A stretch of 46,433 bases of DNA. Source: Tannerella sp. Lineage in GTDB: Bacteria; Bacteroidota; Bacteroidia; Bacteroidales; Tannerellaceae. Position numbers and translations under genes: made by a program. The stretch spans positions 1-46,433 of the forward strand of contig NZ_JAUMYS010000016.1 in assembly GCF_030528505.1 (NCBI RefSeq). The letters are read 5' to 3'. Positions 14,071 to 22,727 of this stretch are shown here, in pieces (positions within the stretch are counted from its first letter, which is position 1; the number at the start of each line of letters is the position of its first letter). The notes below the pieces were generated by a model. It made no database searches. It was not told the origin of the DNA and worked only from the letters and a program-made list of their open reading frames with translations.

Positions 14071-16662
14071 TTACAGCCTGATCTGAACGCTGGCCATGAT
14101 GCTCCGTCCACGTATGCCATACGTGTAACTCGTTTCGTTTAACAACCCATAGTTCGCGTAGCGGTATACGCTCCGATTCAGAAGATTCATGCCTGTCAGA
14201 CTGAAACCGGCACGCTTGGATATGGTCCATCTTACCGATGCATCGAGCAGAATCAGGTGAGCTGAGTTGCCGGAACTGAATCGGGTACGGTAATGTTCAC
14301 CGCCGATACCGATTTGCCACGCTTTATCCGGTATAATCGTAAAGGCGAGATATTGCTTCCATACATCATAAGCGCTTTTTTCGGAAGATTCAATCGCCAG
14401 CGTATTCCTTGTATACAACAGACGATAATCCATCGACAAGCCATTGGTAAAAAAGCCTTTCAGATACGGTTGTGCAAAAGTCGTTGTCGATATGTACGGA
14501 AACTCGACATGCTGCTTCACGGATGCATTCCAAGCTCGTACATGGCCGGCATCAAGTCCCAAGGTCAGCTTGCCCGACATCAAACCTTTGCTTACGCTGC
14601 CGTTTACCACTAAATTCCTACTCTCATTCTTGATCGGAACGAACGAGTGAACGATATAATCCTTCATAAACAATTGACTCCTCATCGATGGATGACGATT
14701 CCATTCCAGTTTACCCATCCCGTGAAAGAACAACAAAGTAATGGGATTCCGATATCTGAAGTGCAAGGTTGCCGCACGTTCTTCTCTGCGTTCGGGAACA
14801 TCTTCGGGCACCGTTAAATTTCGAGAATCATTCATCACAACATTCCGGAAATGTATATCCGCTTTAGGCGGGGGCAGGGAATACTTGAGTTGTGCCGCTA
14901 TATCCATCTTCGCGCTGATTTGATGACGGAGATAAAATGAAGGAGTCAGGGAAACATAATGCTTTGTCAGATTTTCACCGGTCAGCTTATTTCGGATATG
15001 ATGCAAATGATAGATCACAGGAACAGATAAGGTAAACGACCATCTGTTGGGTTGATACGAAACGTCCGGTGAGAGGTAGGTCTTCAACAAGGAGAAACCC
15101 GTCTCGTTCCGTGTCGGATAAGCAAGCGCGATTCCGTGCAAATCTGCGTCTATGTTATGATGATTCATATCTATTCCTGCACGGGCAGATACCTTCCATC
15201 GGTTGAACAGCCAACCGTAACGAGCCTCCGTAAGGGAGCGAAAATCTGCAATCTTCACTTCCTGTACGACGGAATAGTCAGCCGTTACATGCAAAGATTG
15301 AGGTTTATACACATAGCTGTTTCGTGACGAAAGCGTGAGTAAACGATTATCTAACCGCCTGACTGTCTGCCAATCGTTCGCAGCTTGAAAAGACGGCGTC
15401 TCGGCCTTTTGCAAAAGAGAACGTGTACCGCCTATCGTCGAATTCGCCTGATCCCAATCCGCATCGACGTAGAGATTGTTTTTCAGGAACCATGCAGGAC
15501 GATTGACCTGCAACGCCCAATGCCCGCCCAAACGGTGTGCCTGCGTCCGCATCGTCTTTCGCTCTATGAAAGGCGGAATCTTTTCATCAAAATAATGCGT
15601 TTCATACGCGGTCAGATAATCCAGTCTGTTCCCTTCGTATGTCAGATTGAATTTCAAATCTTTGCCTTTGCCTGTATGCCACGAGTTCGAGGTATGGGCA
15701 AGTATGGAAAAATTGTCGCGGGTTCTCTGCTCGTCGATCGGTGAGGACGGCTGACCGACTGTGATATGATCGTCCCAGAGCTGATCGACATCCTCATTGC
15801 CCAAAATGCGGCTTTCAATCTGCCGCCGGCTTTGCGAAGCCGGATTCCATCCGGTACGGTTGACACGAACCGTCTCCATACTCTGCCACTTGCCGGCGAT
15901 ACGCATGGCAAACGCGGACGCATCGTATAAAAACGGCGACATTCCTACGCCTCCATGAAGTATGGCGATCCATTGACGACGCGCTTCTTCTTTCAATTTT
16001 ATATTCAGTCCTGCCTGCCGGGAAAATTCCAATCCCTTCAATACCTGAACGGGCTGATGATTCTCCAGAACGTCGACACTCGCCACATCCGAAGGGGAGA
16101 TATTTTCGGTTGCCAATCCGTAACGACCATCCATAAAATCGGAACCATCGATATAGAATTTATTAATCGGCTCACCCTGGTATTTGATCTGCCCGTTCTC
16201 TTCCACTTTTATACCCGGCAGGCGTTTCAGCACATCCGCAAGATGCTTGTCCGCGGGTGTGGCATACTTGCTCATATAGTAGGTCAGCGTATCGCTTCGC
16301 TGCTCTATGTCCGGTGCCCTGACGATCACATCGTTAAGCCGCGTCGGCCGGGGGATGAGATATACGGTCAGAGGCGAAGATAACACACCCAACTTAATGG
16401 TTTGAGGAGCATAACTCATACATTGAAACCTTAAAGACAAGTCCGGGACAGCCATATGATATCGTATGCTGAATTCACCTTGATCATTCGTTATCGTGTA
16501 TGAATCAGTGGTTCGGCCTGATCCGTCTTTAACTTGTACGATCACTCCGGCAACAGGAGATTGATCGTCCTTATCGAGCACTACTCCGCGAACTTCCTTC
16601 GTCTGACCATAGACGACAGACAGGCCGAAGAATGCAGCGAACATCGTTGTTATGATTCTCAT
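14071..16662 (-). CDS. Outer-membrane barrel protein with carboxypeptidase-like domain
   Basis: An 863-residue outer-membrane protein. The signal peptide covers about residues 1-19 (SVVYGQ). A carboxypeptidase-regulatory-like beta-sandwich (about 22-110, VRGVVLDKDDQSPVAGVIVQV) is followed by a plug-like segment (about 115-215, with LADVLKRLPGIKVEENGQIKYQGEPI and FYIDG) and a long beta-barrel ending in aromatic/hydrophobic VQIRL. This is the TonB-receptor-like or outer-membrane beta-barrel family that accompanies GLPGLI proteins in Bacteroidota. It lies 11 bp downstream of the GLPGLI gene on the same strand and is probably cotranscribed. The cargo is unknown. Confidence 0.8.
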   Translation of the reverse strand: MRIITTMFAAFFGLSVVYGQTKEVRGVVLDKDDQSPVAGVIVQVKDGSGRTTDSYTITNDQGEFSIRYHMAVPDLSLRFQCMSYAPQTIKLGVLSSPLTVYLIPRPTRLNDVIVRAPDIEQRSDTLTYYMSKYATPADKHLADVLKRLPGIKVEENGQIKYQGEPINKFYIDGSDFMDGRYGLATENISPSDVASVDVLENHQPVQVLKGLEFSRQAGLNIKLKEEARRQWIAILHGGVGMSPFLYDASAFAMRIAGKWQSMETVRVNRTGWNPASQSRRQIESRILGNEDVDQLWDDHITVGQPSSPIDEQRTRDNFSILAHTSNSWHTGKGKDLKFNLTYEGNRLDYLTAYETHYFDEKIPPFIERKTMRTQAHRLGGHWALQVNRPAWFLKNNLYVDADWDQANSTIGGTRSLLQKAETPSFQAANDWQTVRRLDNRLLTLSSRNSYVYKPQSLHVTADYSVVQEVKIADFRSLTEARYGWLFNRWKVSARAGIDMNHHNIDADLHGIALAYPTRNETGFSLLKTYLSPDVSYQPNRWSFTLSVPVIYHLHHIRNKLTGENLTKHYVSLTPSFYLRHQISAKMDIAAQLKYSLPPPKADIHFRNVVMNDSRNLTVPEDVPERREERAATLHFRYRNPITLLFFHGMGKLEWNRHPSMRSQLFMKDYIVHSFVPIKNESRNLVVNGSVSKGLMSGKLTLGLDAGHVRAWNASVKQHVEFPYISTTTFAQPYLKGFFTNGLSMDYRLLYTRNTLAIESSEKSAYDVWKQYLAFTIIPDKAWQIGIGGEHYRTRFSSGNSAHLILLDASVRWTISKRAGFSLTGMNLLNRSVYRYANYGLLNETSYTYGIRGRSIMASVQIRL

Positions 16663-16673
16663 ACGAGCATTCT

Positions 16674-17558
16674 TTAATCCTTCCGCCAGTCTGTCTCCAT
16701 ATAATCGTAAGTCAATCCGCGAGGCTTAGCGAGATCGGTTCTTGTCTCTCCGTTATCCGTAACATTCACCTTGATGCCGCTGACCGTTTCGAGATAACCC
16801 AGCGGATTGATGTCGTAAGTATATTTCGTTCGATAAAATTTCACGCGTGAAGTCTTGTTATAAGGTACATCGGGCATCGTGATACGACGATCGGACTTGG
16901 AATTTATTCCCACACAGACAAAGGAATAATGGTCTTTGGCATCTCGTACCTCCATAATAAAGCCGGGGAGGCCGCCGAACTTCCAAGGGCCGTCGGCCAC
17001 CGGTATTTCATCGGTATAATAAGCGATGTAGTCCCTGCCCCTGAAAAAGCATCTTGCGCTTTTACACGGATAACCCAGTATCTCTTTTGTTTCTTCCGTC
17101 ATCGTCCATGCTTGCTCCGGAACCGGTTCTTCAATAAGAAACCAGTCCGTAGCGATTTTGTCTGTCGTCGTCAACTTACCCGGCGGATAGTTCTTATAGA
17201 TTGAATAAGTTTTCCCTCCGATATAGCGTCTGGGATCTGCTTGTATCTGGTCGGCAGTCGATACCCGAATCAATGAATCGACCTGCATGGTGCGATAACT
17301 GGAAAACTTCGATACCCCCTGCCCCACCTGCAAGATCATGCGGTCCGTTACAACCGACGACACCTGAGTTGTATCACGCAAATACGTATAATCGAACATA
17401 AACTCCATCACGGTCTTGCCAATCTCTTTTTGTTCTGCCGACGCGGCGGAGTTGGTCGATATCTGACTACCCTCCACGCGAATCACCTGCACCTTCTGTG
17501 CATAACCTGCGACGATAGCACCGAAGCTAAGCGTCATCATCCATACCATCTTTTTCAT
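16674..17558 (-). CDS. GLPGLI family protein
   Basis: A 294-residue exported protein with a signal peptide (about residues 1-20, ending GYAQ). The family signature appears as WKFGGLPGFIMEVRDAKDHY near residues 190-212. The preceding CRRF/YYTDEIPVADGP segment matches the family layout. The molecular function of GLPGLI proteins is not known. It is first gene of a two-gene unit with the outer-membrane barrel gene and is transcribed divergently from a two-component system, which probably controls it. A CAAAACTA box at 17595-17602 reads TAGTTTTG on the minus strand, 37 bp before the start. Confidence 0.85.
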   Translation of the reverse strand: MKKMVWMMTLSFGAIVAGYAQKVQVIRVEGSQISTNSAASAEQKEIGKTVMEFMFDYTYLRDTTQVSSVVTDRMILQVGQGVSKFSSYRTMQVDSLIRVSTADQIQADPRRYIGGKTYSIYKNYPPGKLTTTDKIATDWFLIEEPVPEQAWTMTEETKEILGYPCKSARCFFRGRDYIAYYTDEIPVADGPWKFGGLPGFIMEVRDAKDHYSFVCVGINSKSDRRITMPDVPYNKTSRVKFYRTKYTYDINPLGYLETVSGIKVNVTDNGETRTDLAKPRGLTYDYMETDWRKD

Positions 17559-17594
17559 ACGTTATACATTTTGTTATCGGGTTTAACTTTTCCG

Positions 17595-17602
17595 CAAAAC
17601 TA
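17595..17602 (-). promoter_or_regulatory. -7 promoter box for the GLPGLI operon
   Basis: TAGTTTTG on the minus strand matches TAnnTTTG and lies 37 bp before the GLPGLI start codon. It lies in the divergent control region shared with the kinase gene (17559-17731). Confidence 0.5.
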
Positions 17603-17719
17603 CAAGCGATGCTCTCGCGGAAGAAAAATAATCCTTACTGTAACATTGATAATTATTACTAAATTATTACTGAAGCCGCTATTGGGTTGTTAGTCGATTC
17701 GTTCAAGCGGGAAATAGAC

Positions 17720-17727
17720 TATTTTTG
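17720..17727 (+). promoter_or_regulatory. -7 promoter box abutting the kinase start
   Basis: TATTTTTG ends only 4 bp before the ATG at 17732. If used, transcription would begin at or next to the start codon, giving a leaderless or nearly leaderless mRNA. It also argues against the upstream TTG start at 17687. Confidence 0.45.
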
Positions 17728-17731
17728 CAGT

Positions 17732-19189
17732 ATGGAGAAGCGCATTAAAATACTGCATGGGCTAACGATAGGAGCCATTCTTGCCTTCTGCACGATGCAG
17801 GGCTATTGGCTCTACCATCGTTATTTATATACCTTGGAAATCCATGAGAACGAATTATATGAAACCGTTCTCGAAGTGATGCAAGAAGAACGGGAGATAA
17901 GAAAGCTTAAGAAAAGAACGGATATAAATATCCTGACGAATACGAGAATAACCGCATCAGCCCAGTCGGGAAAAGCAGGTATCTTAAGCACCGTATTCGA
18001 TATTTATGCGGTAGATTCAAGCAAACTTGCACTGGAAAATATCAGCAAGAGAGACATCAAAGACATCATCAGTATGTATGAAACGGCCCCAACAGAGGAC
18101 ATCACGCATTACCATTTCGACATAACGAATCATCCTAAATATCCTAACGAATACGACGCATTGGAGCGCTTTATCATCGATTTTCGCAATCCGTTCGAAA
18201 TCGCGCGCATAGATTCTCTGTTGAACGAAAGAGGAATCACAGCAAAAGCAATCCATGTGGAACGGGCCGATTCGATGGTCTGGTTACCTCTGAGATTCAA
18301 TCATACTTCGACGTTCGACCCACACATCACCGTATCGTATCCCTACGACATATTCGAGAAAGAAATGGTGAACATCACGTTGCCGATCGAACTATCTCCG
18401 GTACTGTCCAACATGATGAATCTATTACTGTTATCGATCGTCCTTTCCGTTTTTCTCATCGGTTGCCTTGTGGCACAGATCGCGACGATACGGAAACAGC
18501 GCAAAGTGGAAGAATTGCGAAAAGACTTCATTCATACGATGATTCACGAACTGAAACGCCCCATATCCACCCTAAAGATGTGTATCTCTTTTATGCGTAA
18601 CGACAAGCTGATGGAAGATCAAGAAAGTAAGGAGGCTGTACTTGCGGATTCCCGTCACGAACTGAATAACCTGTCGTCCTATTTCTCGAAGTTACGGGAT
18701 CTTACCTTCAACGATGTAACGGAGATACCGCTCACGTTATCAGCTTTCGACTTGCGGAGTACCCTAACCGACTGTATCGAAAAACTCACCATCCCAAGCG
18801 GTAAATCAGTGACCATCCATCTCCTTTCCGACGCAAAATTGATGGTAACAGCCGATAAAATGCATCTCAGCCATATCATCAACAACCTTTTGGAGAACGC
18901 CATCAAATATTCCGGAGAAAAGGTGGAAATAAAAATCAGCTACTCCGAGAACAACCACGAATCCATCATAATCACTGTTCAGGACAATGGTTTCGGCATT
19001 TCAAAATCAGATCGCAAATACGTCTTCGACAAGTTCTTCCGTAGCCCGTCCATCACGAACAGGAAGATTCCGGGTATGGGACTGGGCCTGGCTTATGTCA
19101 GGCAATTAGTGATGGCCCATAAAGGTTCGATCGAAGTGGAAAGCGAAGAAGGCGTCGGCTCCGTTTTTACCATTAAATTACCGCAATGA
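17732..19189 (+). CDS. Membrane sensor histidine kinase
   Basis: A 485-residue two-component kinase. Transmembrane helix 1 lies near residues 8-28 (LTIGAILAFCTMQGYWLYH). A periplasmic sensor region of about 190 residues precedes helix 2 near 228-250 (MMNLLLLSIVLSVFLIGCLVA). The H-box IHELKRP places the phosphorylated histidine at residue 272. The ATPase domain has the N-box HIINNLLENAIKYS, G1 VQDNGFGIS, F-box KFFRSP and G2 GMGLGLAY. Layout resembles RprX-type kinases of Bacteroidales, but orthology is not claimed. The stop overlaps the response regulator start in ATGA. ATG at 17732 is chosen over an upstream TTG because helix 1 follows directly and a promoter box lies just ahead. Confidence 0.9.
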   Translation: MEKRIKILHGLTIGAILAFCTMQGYWLYHRYLYTLEIHENELYETVLEVMQEEREIRKLKKRTDINILTNTRITASAQSGKAGILSTVFDIYAVDSSKLALENISKRDIKDIISMYETAPTEDITHYHFDITNHPKYPNEYDALERFIIDFRNPFEIARIDSLLNERGITAKAIHVERADSMVWLPLRFNHTSTFDPHITVSYPYDIFEKEMVNITLPIELSPVLSNMMNLLLLSIVLSVFLIGCLVAQIATIRKQRKVEELRKDFIHTMIHELKRPISTLKMCISFMRNDKLMEDQESKEAVLADSRHELNNLSSYFSKLRDLTFNDVTEIPLTLSAFDLRSTLTDCIEKLTIPSGKSVTIHLLSDAKLMVTADKMHLSHIINNLLENAIKYSGEKVEIKISYSENNHESIIITVQDNGFGISKSDRKYVFDKFFRSPSITNRKIPGMGLGLAYVRQLVMAHKGSIEVESEEGVGSVFTIKLPQ

Positions 19190-19869
19190 CAGATGCTATA
19201 CAGATCTTATTAGTCGACGATGACGTAAAAAATTCCATGCTTCTGAAAAAATTTCTGGAAGTCGAGGGGTATCGTGTGACATACGCGAACAACGGCGTCG
19301 TCGGTTGGGAATTGTTTCAAACGATTCATCCCGATTTAATCTTGCTGGATGTCAATATGCCGGAGATGAATGGCTTTGAACTGGCCCGTAAAATTCGGGA
19401 GGTTAACCGGACAGTACTGATTTTCTTCCTGACAGACCGCACAGAGAAGAGCGACAGGCTGAAAGGGTTTAATCTCAAAGGAAACGATTACATTCCCAAG
19501 CCTTTCTATCCCGAAGAGCTTATCGCAAAAATCAAAGAACGTTTCGAGCATAGAACGATGGTAGTTCAGCGGCAATTCGTCATAGGAAAAACGTCGTTCG
19601 ACAGCAATCGTTGTGCGGTCTCGTTTCATGGAGTCTCACACGTTTTAACCGCCAGACAAACCGATCTCCTTCTGCTGTTAGCCCAAAATATGGGAACAAT
19701 GGTTGAACGTGAACATATTCTCAAAACCATCTGGGGAGACGACAGCCACGCGAATTCGTTAGCGCTGAATGTTCAGATCACCTATCTGAGAAGAATACTT
19801 GAAGACGATCGAAGTATCTCCATCATCTCTGTGAAGAAAAAGGGATATATCCTTCAGGCCGATACATAA
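19186..19869 (+). CDS. OmpR/PhoB-type response regulator
   Basis: A 227-residue DNA-binding regulator. The receiver domain (about 1-120) has acidic residues at LLVDDDVKN, the phosphoacceptor Asp55 in LILLDVNMPEMNG, and the conserved Lys in YIPKPF. The C-terminal winged helix (about 130-225) has MVEREHILKTIWGDD, the recognition-helix region SLALNVQITYLRRIL and the final hairpin VKKKGYIL. It is translationally coupled to the kinase by a 4-bp overlap and partners with it. The divergent GLPGLI/barrel operon is a likely target, inferred from position. Confidence 0.92.
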   Translation: MTDAIQILLVDDDVKNSMLLKKFLEVEGYRVTYANNGVVGWELFQTIHPDLILLDVNMPEMNGFELARKIREVNRTVLIFFLTDRTEKSDRLKGFNLKGNDYIPKPFYPEELIAKIKERFEHRTMVVQRQFVIGKTSFDSNRCAVSFHGVSHVLTARQTDLLLLLAQNMGTMVEREHILKTIWGDDSHANSLALNVQITYLRRILEDDRSISIISVKKKGYILQADT

Positions 19870-20073
19870 AAGATATTAATTATATTTAATTTTCAACTTT
19901 GCATTAAAGGATTCCTTTTGTGTTTTTGTACTCTTATTAGCCATGAGCATTTGTTTGGTTTGCAAAATACTGTTTTTTTTCTTTTTTCAACCTTCGGATA
20001 AAAAGCAAAAAAAGAGGCTTCAACCGCACGATGTTAGGGGCAAAATGAAAAACAATTGTTAAACTAATTTTTT

Positions 20074-20209
20074 ATGGAGAAAAAGCAAATTTTAAAGAAA
20101 TGCTCATTAACAAGGCCCGTTATCTTTTTGCTGTTCTTGTTTATGACGAGCACTGCTTATGCACAAATTACCGTGAATCTGCAAAACAGGCCCTTACGAG
20201 AAGTATTAA
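20074..20209 (+). pseudogene. 5' stub of TonB receptor gene cut by an IS
   Basis: Begins with ATG and a clear signal peptide (VIFLLFLFMTSTAYAQ), then ITVNLQNRPLREVL, which looks like the start of an STN domain as found in SusC-type receptors working with FecR. The IS1380-family element starts at 20210. Joining 20209 to 21615 (one TTAA removed) gives PLREVLIISDIEKLMFYY..., then a stop near 21675, so the gene was already short or damaged, or is mostly deleted. The 200-bp upstream region (19870-20073) is AT-rich with no gene. Assignment rests on a short match. Confidence 0.55.
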
Positions 20210-21610
20210 ACCCAGATTCCGCGATAGAAAAAATCTTATCTTTGCATTTTACAATTTCTAACGCGTAGCGATAAAGAAAAAAGCAGTATGAAGTTTGAGT
20301 TATCTTTTACCAATAAAGAGATTACGCCCTGGGGTGGAATGGTGTTTTTGAAGCAAATGTTAGACAAAATCGGGTTTCAAGAACAGGTGTCTTCTTGCCG
20401 TTCTTTACCTACCCAAAATTCTAATCGCGCTTATGATGTGGGCGTAATTTTAGAGTCTTTTATAACCAGTATTTGGTGTGGAGCCAACCGCTTTTTGCAT
20501 ACCGAGGTTACTCGGGCAGATAAGGCGTTGGGACATATCTTCGGTTGGAAACATACCCCCGCACAAGACGCCTACAAGCGATATTTTTCCAAATTCAACG
20601 CCAAGACCAATTTGGAAGTTGCTCGTCATTTCTTTGGTTGGTTTTTCAAGAGTTTGAATATTAACTATTTTACATTAGATATTGATTCTTCGGTAATTAC
20701 TCGTTATGGGGAACAGGATGGCGCTACCAAAGGCTATAATCCCAAGAAAAAGGGCAGAAAAAGTCATCATCCCCTCATTGCATTTGTCAATGATATAAAA
20801 ATGGTCGCCAATTTTTGGCTTCGTAGCGGAAACACGAATGCTTCCCATAATTTCATTGGTTTTTTGGAAGAGACTTTGGCCATGTTTGGCAACAAAAAAG
20901 TCGGCTTGGTACGACTTGACAGTGGTTTTTGTTAGAGGGAAATATATTTGACTGTTTGGAGGAAAAATCTTTACCCTATATTGTTGTAGCCCGATTTACA
21001 CACCCCATTCAACACCTGATAGACAAACAGGATTTTTGGGTAAAAGTAGATGACGGTATAGAGATTTGCGACAAAACCTATCAGGCTCAATCTTGGCAAA
21101 AACCAATAAGAATCGTTATTGTAAGGCAAAAAATAGAGAAAAGACCTCAAGCGGGCGGAAAACAGCTGAGCCTTTTCCCCGAAGATGAAATCCATCGTAA
21201 CTACCGGTACTCTGCCTATTTTACCAATCAAGCCTGCTCAATGGTCGATGTTTGGAGAACCTACCGTATGCGTAGGGATGCTGAGAACAGAATAAAAGAG
21301 TTGAAGCAGGATTTTGGGGCTGAAAGTTTTAATTTAAAAGACTTTTATGCAACCGAAGCAGCCTTGATCTTTTCGATGACAGCCTACAATTTAATGTCTC
21401 TGTTCCGACTATTTGTTCTTCAAGAAAAAACGCAAAAGACACTATCTACACTGCGTTACAGAACCTTTGCTATAGGAGCATATTTTGAAAGAACAGGCGA
21501 TACGCTCAAACTGAAAATAGCGCTTACTAAAAAACGACGAAAATGGTTCGTCGGACTATGGGATTTCCCCATAAATCTAAACCAAAAAGTGCCTAGCGCG
21601 TAATCTGGGT
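20210..21610 (+). mobile_element. IS1380-family insertion sequence, 1401 bp
   Basis: The terminal inverted repeats are ACCCAGATTCCGCG (20210-20223) on the left and, as reverse complement, ACCCAGATTACGCG (21597-21610) on the right, 13 of 14 identical. Both ends are flanked by TTAA (20206-20209 and 21611-21614), a 4-bp target duplication. The single transposase gene fills the element and its stop codon lies inside the right repeat. Base composition is more AT-rich than most neighbours. It interrupts a TonB-receptor-like gene. Confidence 0.85.
20288..21603 (+). pseudogene. IS1380-family transposase, frameshifted
   Basis: Two adjacent frames together give about 438 residues. The first half (20288-20935) has LDIDSSVITRYGEQ with catalytic-type Asp131 and Asp133 and the KGYNPKKKGRKSHHP segment of the DDE_Tnp_1_4/IS1380 group, and runs into RLDSGFC-stop. 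The second half continues in another frame from about 20930 (LEGNIFDCLEEKSLPYIVVARF) and includes RDAENRIKELKQDFGAESF with the C-terminal acidic residue. One extra T near 20930-20933 would restore a continuous protein. It is probably inactive unless frameshifting occurs. No classical X-XXY-YYZ slippery site is present. Confidence 0.85.
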
Positions 21611-21614
21611 TTAA

Positions 21615-21814
21615 TAATCAGCGATATAGAAAAATTGATGTTTTATTACAGGCAAAAATATATCATTGTTTTTTAAGGATTTATCCGTTGCAACAAAGTC
21701 GTTTCACCGTCTGAAGTCCGCCACTGTACTAATCGCCCGTACCGTCAGCACTCCGCAAAAAGAAGGTATCACTTATAACTAAATAAAATACACATAAACA
21801 ACAACAAATAAACG
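21615..21814. other. Gene-free remnant after the IS
   Basis: About 200 bp between the IS and the HD hydrolase gene. One frame after the T6 run (about 21675-21781) is open and reads KDLSVATKSFHRLKSATVLIA..., possibly debris of the disrupted gene, but no family match is evident. Confidence 0.3.
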
Positions 21815-22249
21815 ATGTCCACGATAGAAAGAGCGATAGAAATAGCGGTTGCGGCACACAAAGGTCAAAAAGACAAATCCGGAGCAGATTATATTTTACA
21901 CCCGTTGCGTGTTATGGAACGGGGGAAAAGTGAAATTGAGAAGGTTTGCGGTGTGTTGCACGATGTGGTAGAAGATAGCGAATGGACATTTGAAAAGCTT
22001 GAAAAGGAAGGCTTTTCAGATGAGGTAATTGCTGTATTACGTTGTGTTACCAAAGAATCGGAAAAAGAAGATTACGACGTTTTTATCAATCGAATCGCTC
22101 AAAATCCGATAGCCGTTGAAGTTAAAATAAATGATTTGCTTGATAATATGGACATCACTCGCTTAAAAGAACTTAACGAAGAAGATGTAAAACGATTGAA
22201 TAAGTACTTGAAAGCATTTTGGAAGTTGCAAAAATCAAAAAACAAGTAA
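21815..22249 (+). CDS. Stand-alone HD hydrolase, RelA/SpoT-hydrolase-like
   Basis: A 144-residue single-domain protein. Metal-binding HD residues fit the ppGpp-hydrolase (SpoT/MESH1) pattern: His29 in YILHPLRV, His49-Asp50 in VLHDVVED, and Asp107 in the KxxDLLxNM motif. There is no synthetase, TGS or ACT domain, and it is shorter than MESH1-type enzymes. It may hydrolyse (p)ppGpp or a related nucleotide; this is inferred from motifs. The gene is visibly more AT-rich than its neighbours and lies beside an IS, suggesting acquisition. No linked toxin-like synthetase is present in the window. Convergent with the HMA gene. Confidence 0.7.
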   Translation: MSTIERAIEIAVAAHKGQKDKSGADYILHPLRVMERGKSEIEKVCGVLHDVVEDSEWTFEKLEKEGFSDEVIAVLRCVTKESEKEDYDVFINRIAQNPIAVEVKINDLLDNMDITRLKELNEEDVKRLNKYLKAFWKLQKSKNK

Positions 22250-22282
22250 CAACGTAACCTTTTTATTAAGCACATTAGCGAC

Positions 22283-22331
22283 TGCCAAAGTCACTTTGCG
22301 GTCATAAAGTTTTACCGCAGCGACTTTGGCA
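22283..22331. terminator. Strong hairpin between convergent genes
   Basis: The outer stem TGCCAAAGTC/GACTTTGGCA is perfect over 10 bp, with an inner TGCGGT/ACCGCA stem. It lies between the stops of the HD gene (plus) and the HMA gene (minus), so it probably ends transcription in both directions, although T-runs are weak. Confidence 0.6.
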
Positions 22332-22373
22332 TACGTGTCATTAATGCTCTTCCGGAATTTCTTTATCCTTCCT

Positions 22374-22697
22374 TCAGTTGTCTTTTTTCAAAGGGACTTC
22401 CTCAATAATCGGAGTGGCCTCTTTCCCGATCTTTTTAAATGCCTCGATTAGTTTTTCGGGATTCGTCTTCTCGGGATGATAAGTCACCGTTACCTGCTGT
22501 TTTTCGGAGTCGATTTTCAGGTTTTTCACACCTTTCTCGTAAGCGATATTTTTTTTAATGTTTTTGACGCAATGATCGCACATGATTTCTACGGAAAACG
22601 TCATCTGCGCTTCCTTTTTCTTCGCCTCTTTCTGCGCCACCGCATCACTTCCGATCAATAGCATCAAACAGCAGATCATCCATTGAATTGTTTTCAT
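22374..22697 (-). CDS. Exported heavy-metal-associated (HMA) domain protein
   Basis: A 107-residue protein with a signal peptide (about residues 1-21, SDAVAQ) and one HMA fold (about 32-98). The metal site is MCDHC (Cys40 and Cys43), followed by the usual VKNIKKNI helix. These domains bind copper(I) or similar ions. It lies 30 bp downstream of a TonB receptor of the metal-associated type and is probably its periplasmic partner for capture, transfer or sensing. Which metal is bound cannot be read from the sequence. Confidence 0.85.
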   Translation of the reverse strand: MKTIQWMICCLMLLIGSDAVAQKEAKKKEAQMTFSVEIMCDHCVKNIKKNIAYEKGVKNLKIDSEKQQVTVTYHPEKTNPEKLIEAFKKIGKEATPIIEEVPLKKDN

Positions 22698-22727
22698 TAT
22701 CTTTCTTTTTATATGGTCAATACATGA

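Noticed and set aside
17687..17731. TTG start adding 15 residues to the histidine kinase
   Set aside because: The added segment spans the probable promoter box and precedes an ordinary ATG followed directly by the first transmembrane helix.
20925..20936. Programmed -1 frameshift site in the transposase
   Set aside because: The bases do not form an X-XXY-YYZ heptamer in the right frame, and IS1380 transposases are normally single-frame.
20929..21603. Separate gene starting at TTG after the first transposase half
   Set aside because: It continues the same transposase in another frame; together the halves give the full family length.
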